A stretch of DNA of 43,760 nt from Opitutia bacterium (GTDB lineage: Bacteria > Verrucomicrobiota > Verrucomicrobiia > Opitutales > Opitutaceae): positions 38,446-82,205 of the forward strand of contig PMBT01000139.1 in assembly GCA_003153035.1 (NCBI GenBank), read 5' to 3'. A program made the position numbers and the translations under genes. The notes under the pieces were generated by a model that was given only the letters and a program-made list of their open reading frames with translations, ran no database searches and had not been told where the DNA came from. The first letter of the stretch is position 1, and each line of letters starts with the position of its first letter. Below are positions 1-10,200 of the stretch, piece after piece.

Positions 1-1127
1 CCCGAAAAATCAGCCGGCGGAACCTCGATATGCACTGGCGGCAATCCGCACGCCTTCCGATAGGAGGCCGTCACCTCGGCATAGGCCGGATCGTCCAGTC
101 CGAGCATGCGCCCGGTTCCCATGATCACGGCGTACTGTTTCCTGGTGGTGTTGCGCACCATGCCTGACCAGGTTGAGTAGTAGGTCCACAGCGGCTGCCT
201 CTCCATGATCTCCGGGACCGGAGGATTGCCGACCTCGGCCAGGGCGAGCGGTTTGCCCTGCGAGAGCTTCACCAGGCTGTCGTAGTACGATTGGGCAAAA
301 TCGCTTCCGTAGACATCGAGCCCGAGCACATCCACATATTCGATCCCGGGGAAATATTTCGCGTGTTCGCGTTCCGGTTTGTCGCTGACGCGGTCCATGC
401 TCCACAGCCAGAGCAGATTCTTTAGGCGGTGGTGGTTGACCAACCGGTCGAAGATCTGGCGATAAAGCGCCGCGGTCGTGTACGGACCTTCCGTGCGCCC
501 GCCCCACCAGAACCAGTCGCCATTCATCTCGTGGTACGGCCTCCAGAGAATCGGCACGCGGGCGTCCTGCAGCTGCTTGAGGTATCCCGCGATGACATCG
601 ACCTGCGCGGCCCAGTGATTGTAGAGGGCGGTGCCCGGCGTGAGGACGTCCTTGAACTGCTCGTCGAGGAGCTGGCCTTGCACGCTCTTGAGCATCTTGG
701 AATCGCTACCGGGCAGCGCGCGAAAGGTGACCGGCTCGTCGGCGGTGGGAGGCACCGCGTGCCAGCACAGGCTGATGATCGAGCCCATCTTGTGCTGGCG
801 GATGGCTTCCTCCACGATGGCAGGCCGGTTCAGGGTGGAATCCATGTCGCCCGCTTTTGCGAAGCCGAAGTCGGAGGTCCAGACCGCGGGATATTTGCCA
901 ATGTAGGAGGCGGCAAAGCGTGAATTCCGGTCACCGCCGCTGGGGGGATTGTGCTGGCCGGTCAGGGTGTAGCGGCCGGAGATCTCCTGGAGCGTCGCCA
1001 GCAGCGCAGCGGCCTCGGGCAGTGCATCCGGAGTGACCGGTTTGATGACCGGGTTGGCGCCGAATAGCGCGGTACCCAAGAACAGCGGTAGCGAGGCCAA
1101 ACCTAACGTTGTGCGGAGTGAGTTCAT
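1..1127 (-). CDS. GH26 beta-mannanase, secreted (C-terminus cut by window edge)
   Basis: Endo-acting glycoside hydrolase of family 26 (mainly beta-1,4-mannanases), expected to cut mannan or galactomannan outside the cytoplasm. The 375 visible residues start at an ATG whose product opens MNSLRTTLGLASLPLFLG, a typical Sec signal peptide. The family hallmark TLTGQHN follows early in the mature protein. The acid/base Glu is E200 in RPYHEMNGDWFWWG, and the probable nucleophile is E298 in LALAEVGN. The reading frame is open to base 1, so the last part is missing. It lies 39 bases after the GH3 stop and is the last visible gene of a minus-strand glycosidase run, probably one operon. No clear Shine-Dalgarno precedes the start. 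The GH26 assignment is firm. Mannan specificity is the usual one for the family but is not proven here. Confidence 0.93.
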   Translation of the reverse strand, partial: MNSLRTTLGLASLPLFLGTALFGANPVIKPVTPDALPEAAALLATLQEISGRYTLTGQHNPPSGGDRNSRFAASYIGKYPAVWTSDFGFAKAGDMDSTLNRPAIVEEAIRQHKMGSIISLCWHAVPPTADEPVTFRALPGSDSKMLKSVQGQLLDEQFKDVLTPGTALYNHWAAQVDVIAGYLKQLQDARVPILWRPYHEMNGDWFWWGGRTEGPYTTAALYRQIFDRLVNHHRLKNLLWLWSMDRVSDKPEREHAKYFPGIEYVDVLGLDVYGSDFAQSYYDSLVKLSQGKPLALAEVGNPPVPEIMERQPLWTYYSTWSGMVRNTTRKQYAVIMGTGRMLGLDDPAYAEVTASYRKACGLPPVHIEVPPADFS

Positions 1128-1166
1128 GGTGATTGGCTGAGGAGAGAACCAGAGCAGCAGGGTAAA

Positions 1167-3350
1167 TCAGGGTTGGACGATGACCGTTTTCCGGAGGTTC
1201 AGGTCGGAGTCGCGCGAGGAGGTGCCGACAAGCAGTTCGACGGGACCCGACTCGACGGTCCAGGCATGGGAGGCAACGTCCCAGTAAGCGAGGTCGGCAG
1301 CGTGAACCGTGATCCGGGCGGTGCGCGTCTGGCCTGGTTCCACCGTGATGCGCTGAAAGCCCCGGAGCTGCTTGGGCGGGCGCTCGATTTTCGATTGCGG
1401 GTAGCGCACGTACAGCTGGACAACTTCGTCGCCCTTCCGGCTGCCGGTGTTGGCGACATCCATGCTGACCACAACTGATCCGTCGCGTGGCAGCGTGCCT
1501 GCAGATTGCAGATTGGAGAGCTTGAAGCTCGTGTAACTCAAGCCGTAGCCGAACGGGTATTGCGGCTCCTTGTCCGAGTACATGTAGGTGCGACCATGAC
1601 GAATGTCGAAGTCGTCCATCGGCGGAAGCTGGTCGAGGGACTTGGGCCAGGTCTGGACAGTCTTGCCGCCTGGATTGTAGTCGCCGAAGAGCACATCGGC
1701 AAGGGCGTTGCCTTGCTCCTGGCTGGCGTGCGTGATCTGCAGGATCGCCGGAGCGTTCGCGGCGGCCCAGGGCATCGCGTAAGGGAAATTCGCGACCAGG
1801 ACGACGACGGTTCGGGGATTCGCCGCGCAGACTTTGCGGATAAACGACTCCTGGTCGGGCTGCAGGACGATGTCCTTGCGGTCCACGGCCTCCTTGCCTT
1901 CGCTGGGCGAGGTGACGATCTCCCAGCCGGCGTTGCTTTCCGGATGGTTGCCGATGCAAACAACCGCGATGTCGCGCTTCCTTGCCTCCTCGATGGCCAC
2001 ATCGCTCATGTCGGCGGCCCAATTAGTGTCAAACTTGGCCGGGCCGAAGATGAAGGGTTGCGCATAATCCTCGATCCCTTCGCGGGGAGATACGCGATAC
2101 GGTGGCGTGCCCGAGTAGTAGTCGAGCAGGACGGTATTGGCCATCGGCCCGACGACGGCCACGGACTTGATTTTCGCGGGATCGATGGGGAGCAGTCCCT
2201 GGTCGTTCCTGAGCAGGACAATCGATCTGCGGGTGACCTCGCGGACGAAGGCGCGAGTGGCCGAATCGTTCCACGGCTCCGGCCCGGCTTCGCGCCCAAT
2301 CTTCGCGTAGGGCACTCTCTCAGGAGGATCGAGCAGTCCCAGATTGATGAAGAGCCGGAATTTCCCGCGCAGGGCCTGGTCGAGGTCGCGCTCGCTGAGC
2401 AGGCCGCGATGGAGGGCTTCGGTGACCGGCTCCTTGCTGCGATCGAGAAAGAGGTTGATTCCCGCCTTGATGCAGGCGGCCGCGGCTTCCGGCAGGCCGG
2501 GGAAGGCCTTGTGCTCGTTGACGAGGTTGCTCATTCCGCCGCCGTCGGTGCAGATGATGCCGTCGAGTCCCCACTCCTTCATCACGATCTCCCGCAGCAT
2601 CGGGTGCACATGGGCGGGAATGCCGTTGATGGCGTTGTAAGCCGCCATCATGGCGTTGGCCTTGCCCTCGCGAATGGCCATCTCGAACGGCTTGGCGTAA
2701 TATTCGCGCCAGAGGCGTTCATCGAAGTCCGCCGAAAAGTGGACTCGCCCGTCCTCGTGGCTGTTGGCGAGGAAATGTTTCAGCAGGCTGGCGGTCTTGA
2801 GGTACTTCGGATCGTCGCCCTGCAGGCCTTTGGAAAAGGCGATCGCGAGCGAGCCGACCAGAAACGGGTCCTCGCCATACACCTCCTCCGTGCGACCCCA
2901 GCGGGGATCGCGGGCCAGGTCGGCGTTCGGGGCCATGATGATCAATCCGGAGCGCTTGTATTTCTCGCTTTGAAACAGGTAGCGGGCCTCCAGGGCTTCC
3001 TGCGCGGCAACCCGCTGAATCAGTTCGGGATCCCAGGTCGAGGCGAGGCCATAGGCCTGCGGAAATTGGGTGGTGGCGGTGGGGTTCATCTTGCCCCAGT
3101 TGCTTGGTCCGCCCTGGGCCACGCCATGATAGCCTTCGGCGGTGAAGGTGCCGGCCACTCCCAGGCGGGATACCGATGGCATGAAACCGAGGCAGTCGAT
3201 CTTCTCCCCGAGGGTCATGCGCCCGATGAGATCGTCGATGCGCTGCTCCTTCGGCAGATCGGGGTTGCGGAAGGGGTAGTCGTAGGTCGGGGCGGCGCCG
3301 GCCGTGCCGGCCCCGAGCAGCACCGCGAGAATGACGGGGTGGATTCTCAT
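1167..3350 (-). CDS. GH3 beta-glycosidase (beta-glucosidase / beta-xylosidase type), secreted
   Basis: Exo-acting family 3 glycoside hydrolase of 727 residues that removes sugars from the non-reducing ends of oligosaccharides. The start used here gives MRIHPVILAVLLGAGTAGAA, a clean signal peptide. An in-frame ATG 57 bases upstream would only add a non-hydrophobic tail. Order of parts: GH3 N-terminal barrel (about 20-340) with the nucleophile Asp at D269 in WGLDGIICTDGGG; the C-terminal alpha/beta sandwich (about 365-590); and a fibronectin-III-like cap (about 640-720, around LRGFQRITVEPGQTRT). The EGYHGV and DPRWGR motifs place it with the bacterial xylosidase/glucosidase-like GH3 enzymes. 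It sits 70 bases downstream of the GH5 gene and 39 upstream of GH26, so it probably finishes the oligosaccharides those endo-enzymes release. The exact sugar cannot be read from sequence. Confidence 0.95.
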   Translation of the reverse strand: MRIHPVILAVLLGAGTAGAAPTYDYPFRNPDLPKEQRIDDLIGRMTLGEKIDCLGFMPSVSRLGVAGTFTAEGYHGVAQGGPSNWGKMNPTATTQFPQAYGLASTWDPELIQRVAAQEALEARYLFQSEKYKRSGLIIMAPNADLARDPRWGRTEEVYGEDPFLVGSLAIAFSKGLQGDDPKYLKTASLLKHFLANSHEDGRVHFSADFDERLWREYYAKPFEMAIREGKANAMMAAYNAINGIPAHVHPMLREIVMKEWGLDGIICTDGGGMSNLVNEHKAFPGLPEAAAACIKAGINLFLDRSKEPVTEALHRGLLSERDLDQALRGKFRLFINLGLLDPPERVPYAKIGREAGPEPWNDSATRAFVREVTRRSIVLLRNDQGLLPIDPAKIKSVAVVGPMANTVLLDYYSGTPPYRVSPREGIEDYAQPFIFGPAKFDTNWAADMSDVAIEEARKRDIAVVCIGNHPESNAGWEIVTSPSEGKEAVDRKDIVLQPDQESFIRKVCAANPRTVVVLVANFPYAMPWAAANAPAILQITHASQEQGNALADVLFGDYNPGGKTVQTWPKSLDQLPPMDDFDIRHGRTYMYSDKEPQYPFGYGLSYTSFKLSNLQSAGTLPRDGSVVVSMDVANTGSRKGDEVVQLYVRYPQSKIERPPKQLRGFQRITVEPGQTRTARITVHAADLAYWDVASHAWTVESGPVELLVGTSSRDSDLNLRKTVIVQP

Positions 3351-3420
3351 GATGGGAGTGCCTGCGCAATGGTCGGACAGAAGGCGGATCCGCGATTGGT
3401 TCATCATGGATGGTACCGGG

Positions 3421-4842
3421 CTACTGGATCTTGCCGTTCATCGCCGCCTTGGCGAATTCTCCCGATGCATTGAGCTCGTAGTTCCAATTCTTGATCAGCG
3501 TCGGTCCCCACGTCGGATCGAAGCACCACACCGTCCAACTAATGCCTTTCCCCTCCAGATACTTGATGATCTCCGGACCATAGGTGGCGTTGCGCGCGCC
3601 CGGACCGGTCGGCGACGACGCGGGTGTTTCACTGTTCGGCGGCGGTGGCTTCGGGAACCCGCCGAATTCAGTGGCGATGACGGGGTACTTGTCTGCAACA
3701 AAGCCGAAATCCAGCTCCCACTTTGGCTCCCAGGGTTGCGGCCGCTTGTTGGCATAGGGGTGGACGGAGTACGCGATGCGCTCCGCGGCGATCGGATCGA
3801 GGCGGACGGGCGTCAGATCGTACGCCCAGTCGAATCCGGCCACCACCGGGATTGCCTGGGGATCGGCCGCGCGGATCATCGTGATTTCGCTTTCCACGAG
3901 CTTCTTCCAGTCGCCCCAGGTAACCGGTCCCAACTGATCGCGATAGGTGGTGGGTTCATTGAAGAGCTCAAAGAAAACGACTGTGTTGTGGCCAGCGAAA
4001 TGCCGGGCCATGATCCGCCAGAAATTGAAGGTTTCCTTCCGGGTCGTGTCATACATCGGGTCCTGAAAGACCTCCGTCTCGAGGTTCCCGATGCTGTGCC
4101 AGTCCAGCATGACATACATTTCGAGCTCCGTGCACCAGCCGACGGCCTGATCGAGCAGCTTGAGGTATTCAGCCGGCGTGCGTTCGCGCCAGGCGACGGG
4201 ATGGATGGGGATGCGGACCAGTTTTGTGCCCATCTCCTTGACCTTGATGAAATGCTCCTTGCTCCAATGCCCCTGCATTTCGAGCTTGTCTGGGTCCGAG
4301 ATCGCCAATCCGCGGAAGAGGACCGTGTTGCCGTTCGGGTCCACGAACTTGTTTCCTTTGACCGAGATCAAAGGCAGTTTCTTGCTGTCGACCGTGTAGG
4401 GTCGCTGACCCGGAACCCGGTCCCGCCACCACGCATGGGTCCGGGGTGCGCTCGGCGGACTCGAGTCCACCGCCTTGGCCGGCTCGTCCTTCGCCCGGGT
4501 CAGGTTCATCTTCATCCCGTCGCCGAAGCCCACGACCTCCATCGAGATTTCGTCGTCCGAGACGAGCTGGCATTTGTACTCGATGGCATTGCCGTCAAAC
4601 TCGATCGCGAAGCCGAACGCCGAGCCGTTCACCTTGCCGCGCTTGATCTCATTGGCGCCCATCGGGGAGTCGACCGTGCCGGTCAACTGGTCGCCCTTGA
4701 CGGCAAAGGTGAAGAACAGATCGGGACCGGTGCCGCCGTCCGGCGAGGGCAGCGAGGTCTTCCATCTCCCATTGATATTTCCGGCGAACGCCCCCGCGGT
4801 CGAGCCGGCGAGCAGCAGCAAGGCAAGCACCCAGTTTTTCAT
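3421..4842 (-). CDS. GH5 endo-glycanase with N-terminal beta-barrel-like domain, secreted
   Basis: Family 5 glycoside hydrolase of 473 residues, a secreted endo-beta-glucanase or endo-mannanase. The chosen ATG gives MKNWVLALLLLAGSTAGAFA, an obvious signal peptide; the 84 codons open upstream look non-coding. After the signal comes an about 100-residue beta-rich domain (GNINGRWKTS to MKMNLTRAK) that resembles small lipid- or sugar-binding sandwich modules seen fused to Verrucomicrobial hydrolases; I cannot name its family. The GH5 barrel then shows FRGLAI, RIPIHPVAW and MLDWHS, the acid/base E296 in FFELFNEP and the nucleophile E393 in VIATEFGG. It lies between the GH42-like gene (167 bases upstream) and GH3 (70 bases downstream). 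With GH26 beside it, a role in beta-mannan cleavage is plausible, but cellulase activity is also possible. Confidence 0.93.
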   Translation of the reverse strand: MKNWVLALLLLAGSTAGAFAGNINGRWKTSLPSPDGGTGPDLFFTFAVKGDQLTGTVDSPMGANEIKRGKVNGSAFGFAIEFDGNAIEYKCQLVSDDEISMEVVGFGDGMKMNLTRAKDEPAKAVDSSPPSAPRTHAWWRDRVPGQRPYTVDSKKLPLISVKGNKFVDPNGNTVLFRGLAISDPDKLEMQGHWSKEHFIKVKEMGTKLVRIPIHPVAWRERTPAEYLKLLDQAVGWCTELEMYVMLDWHSIGNLETEVFQDPMYDTTRKETFNFWRIMARHFAGHNTVVFFELFNEPTTYRDQLGPVTWGDWKKLVESEITMIRAADPQAIPVVAGFDWAYDLTPVRLDPIAAERIAYSVHPYANKRPQPWEPKWELDFGFVADKYPVIATEFGGFPKPPPPNSETPASSPTGPGARNATYGPEIIKYLEGKGISWTVWCFDPTWGPTLIKNWNYELNASGEFAKAAMNGKIQ

Positions 4843-5009
4843 CGGTGATGTGATTGGAAAAGTGTTTCTGGGCCAGCCGCTGCCCGGGTTCATGGTTGCA
4901 ATCATCGCCCGCGCGCCGGGAGTGTTTCTCACGACTCGCGGCGAGCATACTCCGCCCAACCCTTGAAAACCATGAAGAATGCGACCGTCCCGATCCATCT
5001 TCTCAAAGA

Positions 5010-6887
5010 TCACTTCAGACGAAAGGCGCGGAACGAGTGCGGCGGCACGGTCAGTGACATCGCATTTTTTTCGGGTTTTGGCGGCTGGCCCCACCGGACC
5101 ATGCTATTGCGCGTCTCGCCCTGGATGGTCTCGCCGGTGATCACATCCTGAATCTGCGGGTGGTCGAGACCGACGGTGACGGCCACCTTGACCGGCTCGT
5201 CGAGAAAGGACTCCACGACGAAGGTGCCGTTGTCGTAGACGAAGAGGCTGACCTTACCGGGTGCTTCGAGTTGCACCGGGAGGTGGGCGGTGATCGTGGC
5301 CCGGATACGGTTGAGCACGGGGGCGGGAAGGTTGTAGAAGTCCGAAAAATTGTCGGGAATGGTCAGCACATAGAGATGGCCGGTGGCGTAAGCGGCGTCG
5401 TGGAGCAGGGGCCAGCCGCTGTCGCCGTCGATCCCCGAGACGAGTTCCCAGGAGTCGTTGGTGAGGTATTCGATCTGGGGAATCAGGACGGAGCGCTGGC
5501 CCTCGATGAAGTTCCAGCCCACCGTGTAGCTCTTCACGTTGGCGACGCGCCCCGAGTCCCTGATTTCGGCAATGCGCGAGAGGCTCCGGTCCTGGAGCGC
5601 CTTCAGCAGGCCGGAAGTGATCACCACCTTCTTCCCGGCGACCAGTTGCTGCTCGATCCGGTCCACGATCGTGGGATCCGTCGCGGCCTGGGCGGTGAGG
5701 AGAATGATGGAGTCCCCGGCCGGGAATTCCGGCACGATGTTCATCGGGATGCCGGCGGTGCCGAGGTAGTTCTGGAGGAACGCCTCGTTCGTGGAGTGGA
5801 ACGGCTTGTAGGACTTCAAGCCGATGGGGTTGCCCAGCGCACCGAGCACCTTGTCCACCGCCTCGAAGCTCACGCCGGCAGCGCGGGCGAACGTGGTTGG
5901 GGTGACGATGCTGCCGTCGGGCTGCGGCACGGGCTTGAGCATCTCATCGAAGCTGAAGCTGGTGCCCTGATTCTGCCAGGGGCCGCGGAGCTGCGGACCG
6001 AAGGGCGTGAGCGCCCCCCGGAAATCGAAGAGGGTGATCTCGCGGGCCTTGGCGAACAGGGTCAGCCACAGCTGTTCCGCATAACGATCCATGGTGCGCG
6101 AGCCGTAGGTATCCACCCAGCCGCCGCCGTTGCGCCCCGGGGCAAGGTTCTCGAGGTAGCGGATGATGTTGTAGCTGAGGTAGGGTTGGAGGTGCTGCGC
6201 CGAGGTGACGGCGTCGCGCGTCTCCGTGCCGGTGTAGATGCCGTCGAACCGGCTGGGGCCATCCGCGAGGTTGAAGCCCAGGCCGGAGAAGTGGTCGTAC
6301 CAATTGGGGTATTTGATCACCACTTTGACCTTGGGGTTGACGGCCCGGGCGGCGCCAATGACCAGGTCGCGGGCGGCTCCAACCATCACCTCAAGGCGGT
6401 ACTCGGTCCAGGAACGGTTGCTGCGGGCCGCGATGTCCTGGGCGGACTTCGTCGAGGTGAAGAAAAAGTCGTCGAGAATGAACTCGTCGAAGTTCCGGGC
6501 GGCGTGCTCGGCGATGCTCTTCACCTTCGCCCGGTGCTCGGGGTTGGCATACGAGAAGGTCTCGAAGCGGTTGGCCTCGTCGACCGTGTAGGTGATGCCG
6601 CCGGCGACGGCGACGTGGTGCGCCGCAAAGAACGCCTTGGCCAGCTGCAGCGTGGCGTCGGGGACGATGAGACCATCGCGGTGCACCTCGAGATACACCT
6701 TGTCCACGTGAACCTGGGAGGAGATGGTCTTCCAGCGCGCCTCCAGCCAGGCCGGATCGCCCATGTGCGTAACTTCCTGGGCGCGGCAGTAGACCGCCAC
6801 CTTGAAATTGTCGTACGCGGGGAGCGAGGGGATAAACCCCAGTGCCACCGCTAGAACGAGCAGCGGGCGTTGATTGGGGAGTTTCAT
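5010..6887 (-). CDS. Secreted TIM-barrel protein with GH42-like layout, function unassigned
   Basis: A 625-residue secreted protein that I cannot place in a named family. The chosen ATG gives MKLPNQRPLLVLAVALGF, a signal peptide. Residues about 28-330 look like a beta/alpha barrel of the glycosidase superfamily: alternating strands such as VDKVYLEVHRDG, FDEFILDDFFFTST (D139, D140), VKVVIKYPNWYDHF and FDGIYTGTETRD (E222). Residues about 355-435 read as a Rossmann or glutamine-amidotransferase-like unit (AGDSIILLTAQAAT, GKKVVITSGLL), followed by a C-terminal beta-sandwich (about 538-625). That order is the one seen in GH42 beta-galactosidases, yet the usual GH42 catalytic signatures are not seen. 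D139/D140 and E222 are candidate catalytic residues by position only. As the first gene of the run leading to GH5, GH3 and GH26, it probably acts on the same polysaccharide. Confidence 0.8.
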   Translation of the reverse strand: MKLPNQRPLLVLAVALGFIPSLPAYDNFKVAVYCRAQEVTHMGDPAWLEARWKTISSQVHVDKVYLEVHRDGLIVPDATLQLAKAFFAAHHVAVAGGITYTVDEANRFETFSYANPEHRAKVKSIAEHAARNFDEFILDDFFFTSTKSAQDIAARSNRSWTEYRLEVMVGAARDLVIGAARAVNPKVKVVIKYPNWYDHFSGLGFNLADGPSRFDGIYTGTETRDAVTSAQHLQPYLSYNIIRYLENLAPGRNGGGWVDTYGSRTMDRYAEQLWLTLFAKAREITLFDFRGALTPFGPQLRGPWQNQGTSFSFDEMLKPVPQPDGSIVTPTTFARAAGVSFEAVDKVLGALGNPIGLKSYKPFHSTNEAFLQNYLGTAGIPMNIVPEFPAGDSIILLTAQAATDPTIVDRIEQQLVAGKKVVITSGLLKALQDRSLSRIAEIRDSGRVANVKSYTVGWNFIEGQRSVLIPQIEYLTNDSWELVSGIDGDSGWPLLHDAAYATGHLYVLTIPDNFSDFYNLPAPVLNRIRATITAHLPVQLEAPGKVSLFVYDNGTFVVESFLDEPVKVAVTVGLDHPQIQDVITGETIQGETRNSMVRWGQPPKPEKNAMSLTVPPHSFRAFRLK

Positions 6888-7220
6888 GAAAGGTTGGGTG
6901 AGCAAAGGCGGTTCTTGCGACTGTGGGGCGCGGACTCTAGTTCAATCTGCTGTGGGGAAACTCAATTTAACCTGAAGGGTTGGCTCTGATGCAGCAAAAT
7001 TTCCCTGGTCCCCGCAGGCGTCAATATCGCCGAACGCGGCTTAACGATTTCTAAAGGTCCTCGGCGCAATGGTGGGACATCGCACGCGCCTCCAACGATG
7101 AAGTCACTTCAAATCAAGCATGACCCGGCTCCTTGGCAACGCCTGGCCGCGACCGCGCCGGAGGCGAACGGCGCTGCAGAGGATGTCAACGCCGGCCACC
7201 AGGGAGCTTAACCCATCCCC
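6888..7220. other. Divergent intergenic region between two glycosidase transcription units
   Basis: About 330 bases separate the minus-strand glycosidase run from the plus-strand GH2/MFS pair, so both promoters should lie here. It is locally AT-richer at about 6945-6975 and 7040-7060. The only neat symmetric element I see is GAAGT-C-ACTTC at 7100-7110, a short perfect inverted repeat that could be half of an operator. No convincing -35/-10 pair and no gene was found. Confidence 0.5.
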
Positions 7221-10200
7221 ATGACGACGATTGCAATGATTACAGATCCATCCGTTGCCGGACGCACCGCTGCCGGTCGGCAGGTCACCCGGATTCTGGT
7301 GGCGGCGCTCCTGTGCGCCGCCTCGGCATTCGCGGCCGGTGATTTCACCAGGGGAGTGGGCGTCTATCCGGGCGATCCGGCGGCATTCCACGGGCCGACA
7401 CTGGTCCCGGAGATCGCGACGTATCGCAATCTCGCACTGCATCGTCCGGCGACGGCCTCGAACAATTATGATTTCAGCCTGACCGCCCAGTTGATCACCG
7501 ACGGGATCATCGATCACCGTCTGCCCCGCTGGCTCGTCTGCTCGACCAGTTCCGGGGGAATCCTACCGAGGTCCGAACGCGAAAACCTCGTCGACCAGTA
7601 CCCGTCCACCGGGGTCGACATCACTGGCACCAGGGGATGGGTGCAGGTCGAACAGGAGGGGCGTTATGAACCCCGAACGGTCGACCACATTGAAGTAACC
7701 GCCAGCGCCCAAACCGACGACCAACAGCCCCAGCGCTGGACGTGCGTCGTTGACAGCTCCGACGATGGGAAGAACTGGACGGAACTCGGCCGGTCCAGCG
7801 GCGAGGAAAGCCTGGCCAGGGTCGCCTTCTGGCAACCCAAGCTGATCAAAGCTGCTTTTGACCTCGCGACTCCCGCGCCCGCCCGTTTCTACCGCGTCCA
7901 GATGGACGCCCCCTCGGTGACCGCCTGGCGTGTCGGCGGCCTCGATACGTTTGCCCAGGGACGGCCGGTCTACCTCGGCGGCCCCCATGATTTCACCAGT
8001 GCTTGGAAGAGCACCGGCAATGCCGCGGAATGGGTCCAGGTCGACCTGGGCGCCGTCTGCACCTTCGATCGGGTGGTTTTGCACTGGATCCAGCGCGCCG
8101 CCGAGGGCGCGATCCAGGTCTCCGACGACGGGGCGAACTGGCGGACCCTCCGGCCGCTCACGGCCACTGTCGACGAATATCCGCTGATCCCGTCGGCGAG
8201 CGGCCGCTACGTGCGGGTGCAGTTGGCGCGTCCCGCCGCACCCGACGGTTACATCCTGAGCGAACTGCAGGTCTTCGGGCGCGGCGGCCCCCTGCCCCGG
8301 GCCCAACCCGCCCCCACCCCGCGCCCCGGCGCACGGCAGGACCTCGTGCGCGGATCGTGGCGCATCCAGCGCGATTCGCTGGTGACGCTCGAGGGCGAGG
8401 CCCTCTCGCATCCCGGCGTGGCCTGCCAGGACTGGCTGCCAGCCACGGTGCCCGGCTCGGTGCTGGTGAGCTACTGGAACGCCGGCGCGTTGCCGGATCC
8501 CAACTACGGCGACAACCAGCTGCAGATCTCCGATTCATTCTTCAACGCGGATTTCTGGTATCGCGACGAGTTCACCATTCCTGCCCCGGGTCCCAGCCGG
8601 AAGGTCTGGCTTAATTTCGACGGAATCAACTGGAAGGCCGACGTGTATTTCAACGGCGCGCGCCTGGGCCGCATCGACGGCACCTTCTTGCGGGCGCGCT
8701 TCGACGTCACGACCCTCGCCCGCCTGGACGGGATCAACGCCCTCGCGGTTCGCATCCACAAGCCGGCCACACCCGGCACCGTTCGCGAAAAGACCGCCGA
8801 CGAACCGTGGAGCAATGGTGGCGCGCTCGGCGTGGACAATCCGAGCTTCCACGCCACCGCGGGCTGGGACTGGATTCCCAGCATCCGCGGACGCAATATC
8901 GGCATCTGGTCCGATGTCTATTTGACCACGACGGGGCCGGTGGTCCTGGAGCACCCGCTGGTCTCCACCAAGCTCCCGCTGCCCGAAACGAGCAGCGCTG
9001 ATCTGACGGTCGAGGTCACCCTGCGGAACACGGAATCCACGCCCGTGGCCGGGGTGCTGCGCGGTCAGTTCGGAGACGTGCATTTCGAGCAGGCCGTCGA
9101 GGTGCCCGCGACGGCATCCACGGTGGTCAGGCTCGATCCATCCTCGGTCGCCGCCTTGCACCTGCGCAACCCCCGGCTTTGGTGGCCCGTTGGCTACGGC
9201 GAACCGGATCTTTACGATGTGCGCCTCGCGTTCGATACCGCCGCGGGCGTGCCTTCCGATTCCACGATGTTCCGCGCCGGGGTGAAGCAGTTCACCTGCG
9301 CCGATGAAAACGGCGCGCTGAAGCTGTTCATCAACGGCCGCCGGTTCATCGGCCGCGGTGGCAATTGGGGCTTCTCGGAGTCCAATCTGCTTTACCGCGC
9401 CCGCGAATACGAGGCCGCCGTTCGCTATCACCGCGACTTGGGCTTCACGATGATCCGCAACTGGGTCGGCCAGGTCGGCGACGACGCCTTCTTCGAGGCC
9501 TGCGATCGCAACGGCGTCGTGGTCTGGCAGGATTTCTGGCTTGCCAACCCGCTGGACGGCCCGGACCCGGCCGACAACGCGATGTTTCTGCAGAACGCCG
9601 CCGACTTCATCTACCGGATTCGCAACCATCCCTCGGTGGGCCTCTATTGCGGGCGCAACGAGGGCAATCCGCCACCGACGCTCAATGACGGGCTCGCCCG
9701 GCTCGTCGCCACCCGTCACCCCGAGATTCGCTATATTCCGAGCTCGTCCTTCGGGGTCGTCAGCGGGGGCGGCCCCTACCACCTGATGCCGGTCAATTTC
9801 TACTTCGACCAGCGTGCCACGACCAAGCTGCACAGCGAACTCGGCATGGCGAACATTGTCACCCTAGACAGCCTCCGGCAAATGATGCCGGCGGCGGACC
9901 AGTGGCCCCAGGGCCGGGTCTGGGGCCTGCACGACTTCACAACGCGTGGGGCCGTGCGCGGAGGTTCCCTGCGGGAGACGATCGAGAAATCCTATGGGGA
10001 CGCGGCGAACGCGGCGGAGTGGGTCGAGCTCGCGCAGTTCACGAATTACGACGGGCATCGCGCGATGTTCGAGGCCCAGGGCAAACACCGCATGGGCATC
10101 CTCATGTGGATGAGCCATCCGTGCTGGCCCTCGTTTGTGTGGCAGACCTACGACTATTACCTTGAGCCCACCGCCGGCTACTTCGGGGCGAAGAAGGGCT

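Noticed and set aside
1506-3473. Plus-strand open frame of 655 codons opposite GH3
   Set aside because: Antisense of a well-supported GH3 gene. The product is low-complexity (His/Arg/Val/Gly-rich) with no domain, a common artefact in high-GC DNA.
5160-6854. Plus-strand open frame of 564 codons
   Set aside because: Antisense of the GH42-like gene; the product has no signal, no domain and biased composition.
7110-7200. Possible riboswitch before the GH2 gene (CCCGGCTCCTTGGCAACGCC recalls SAM-type motifs)
   Set aside because: The conserved SAM-I core and its helices are not present, and the downstream gene has nothing to do with methionine.
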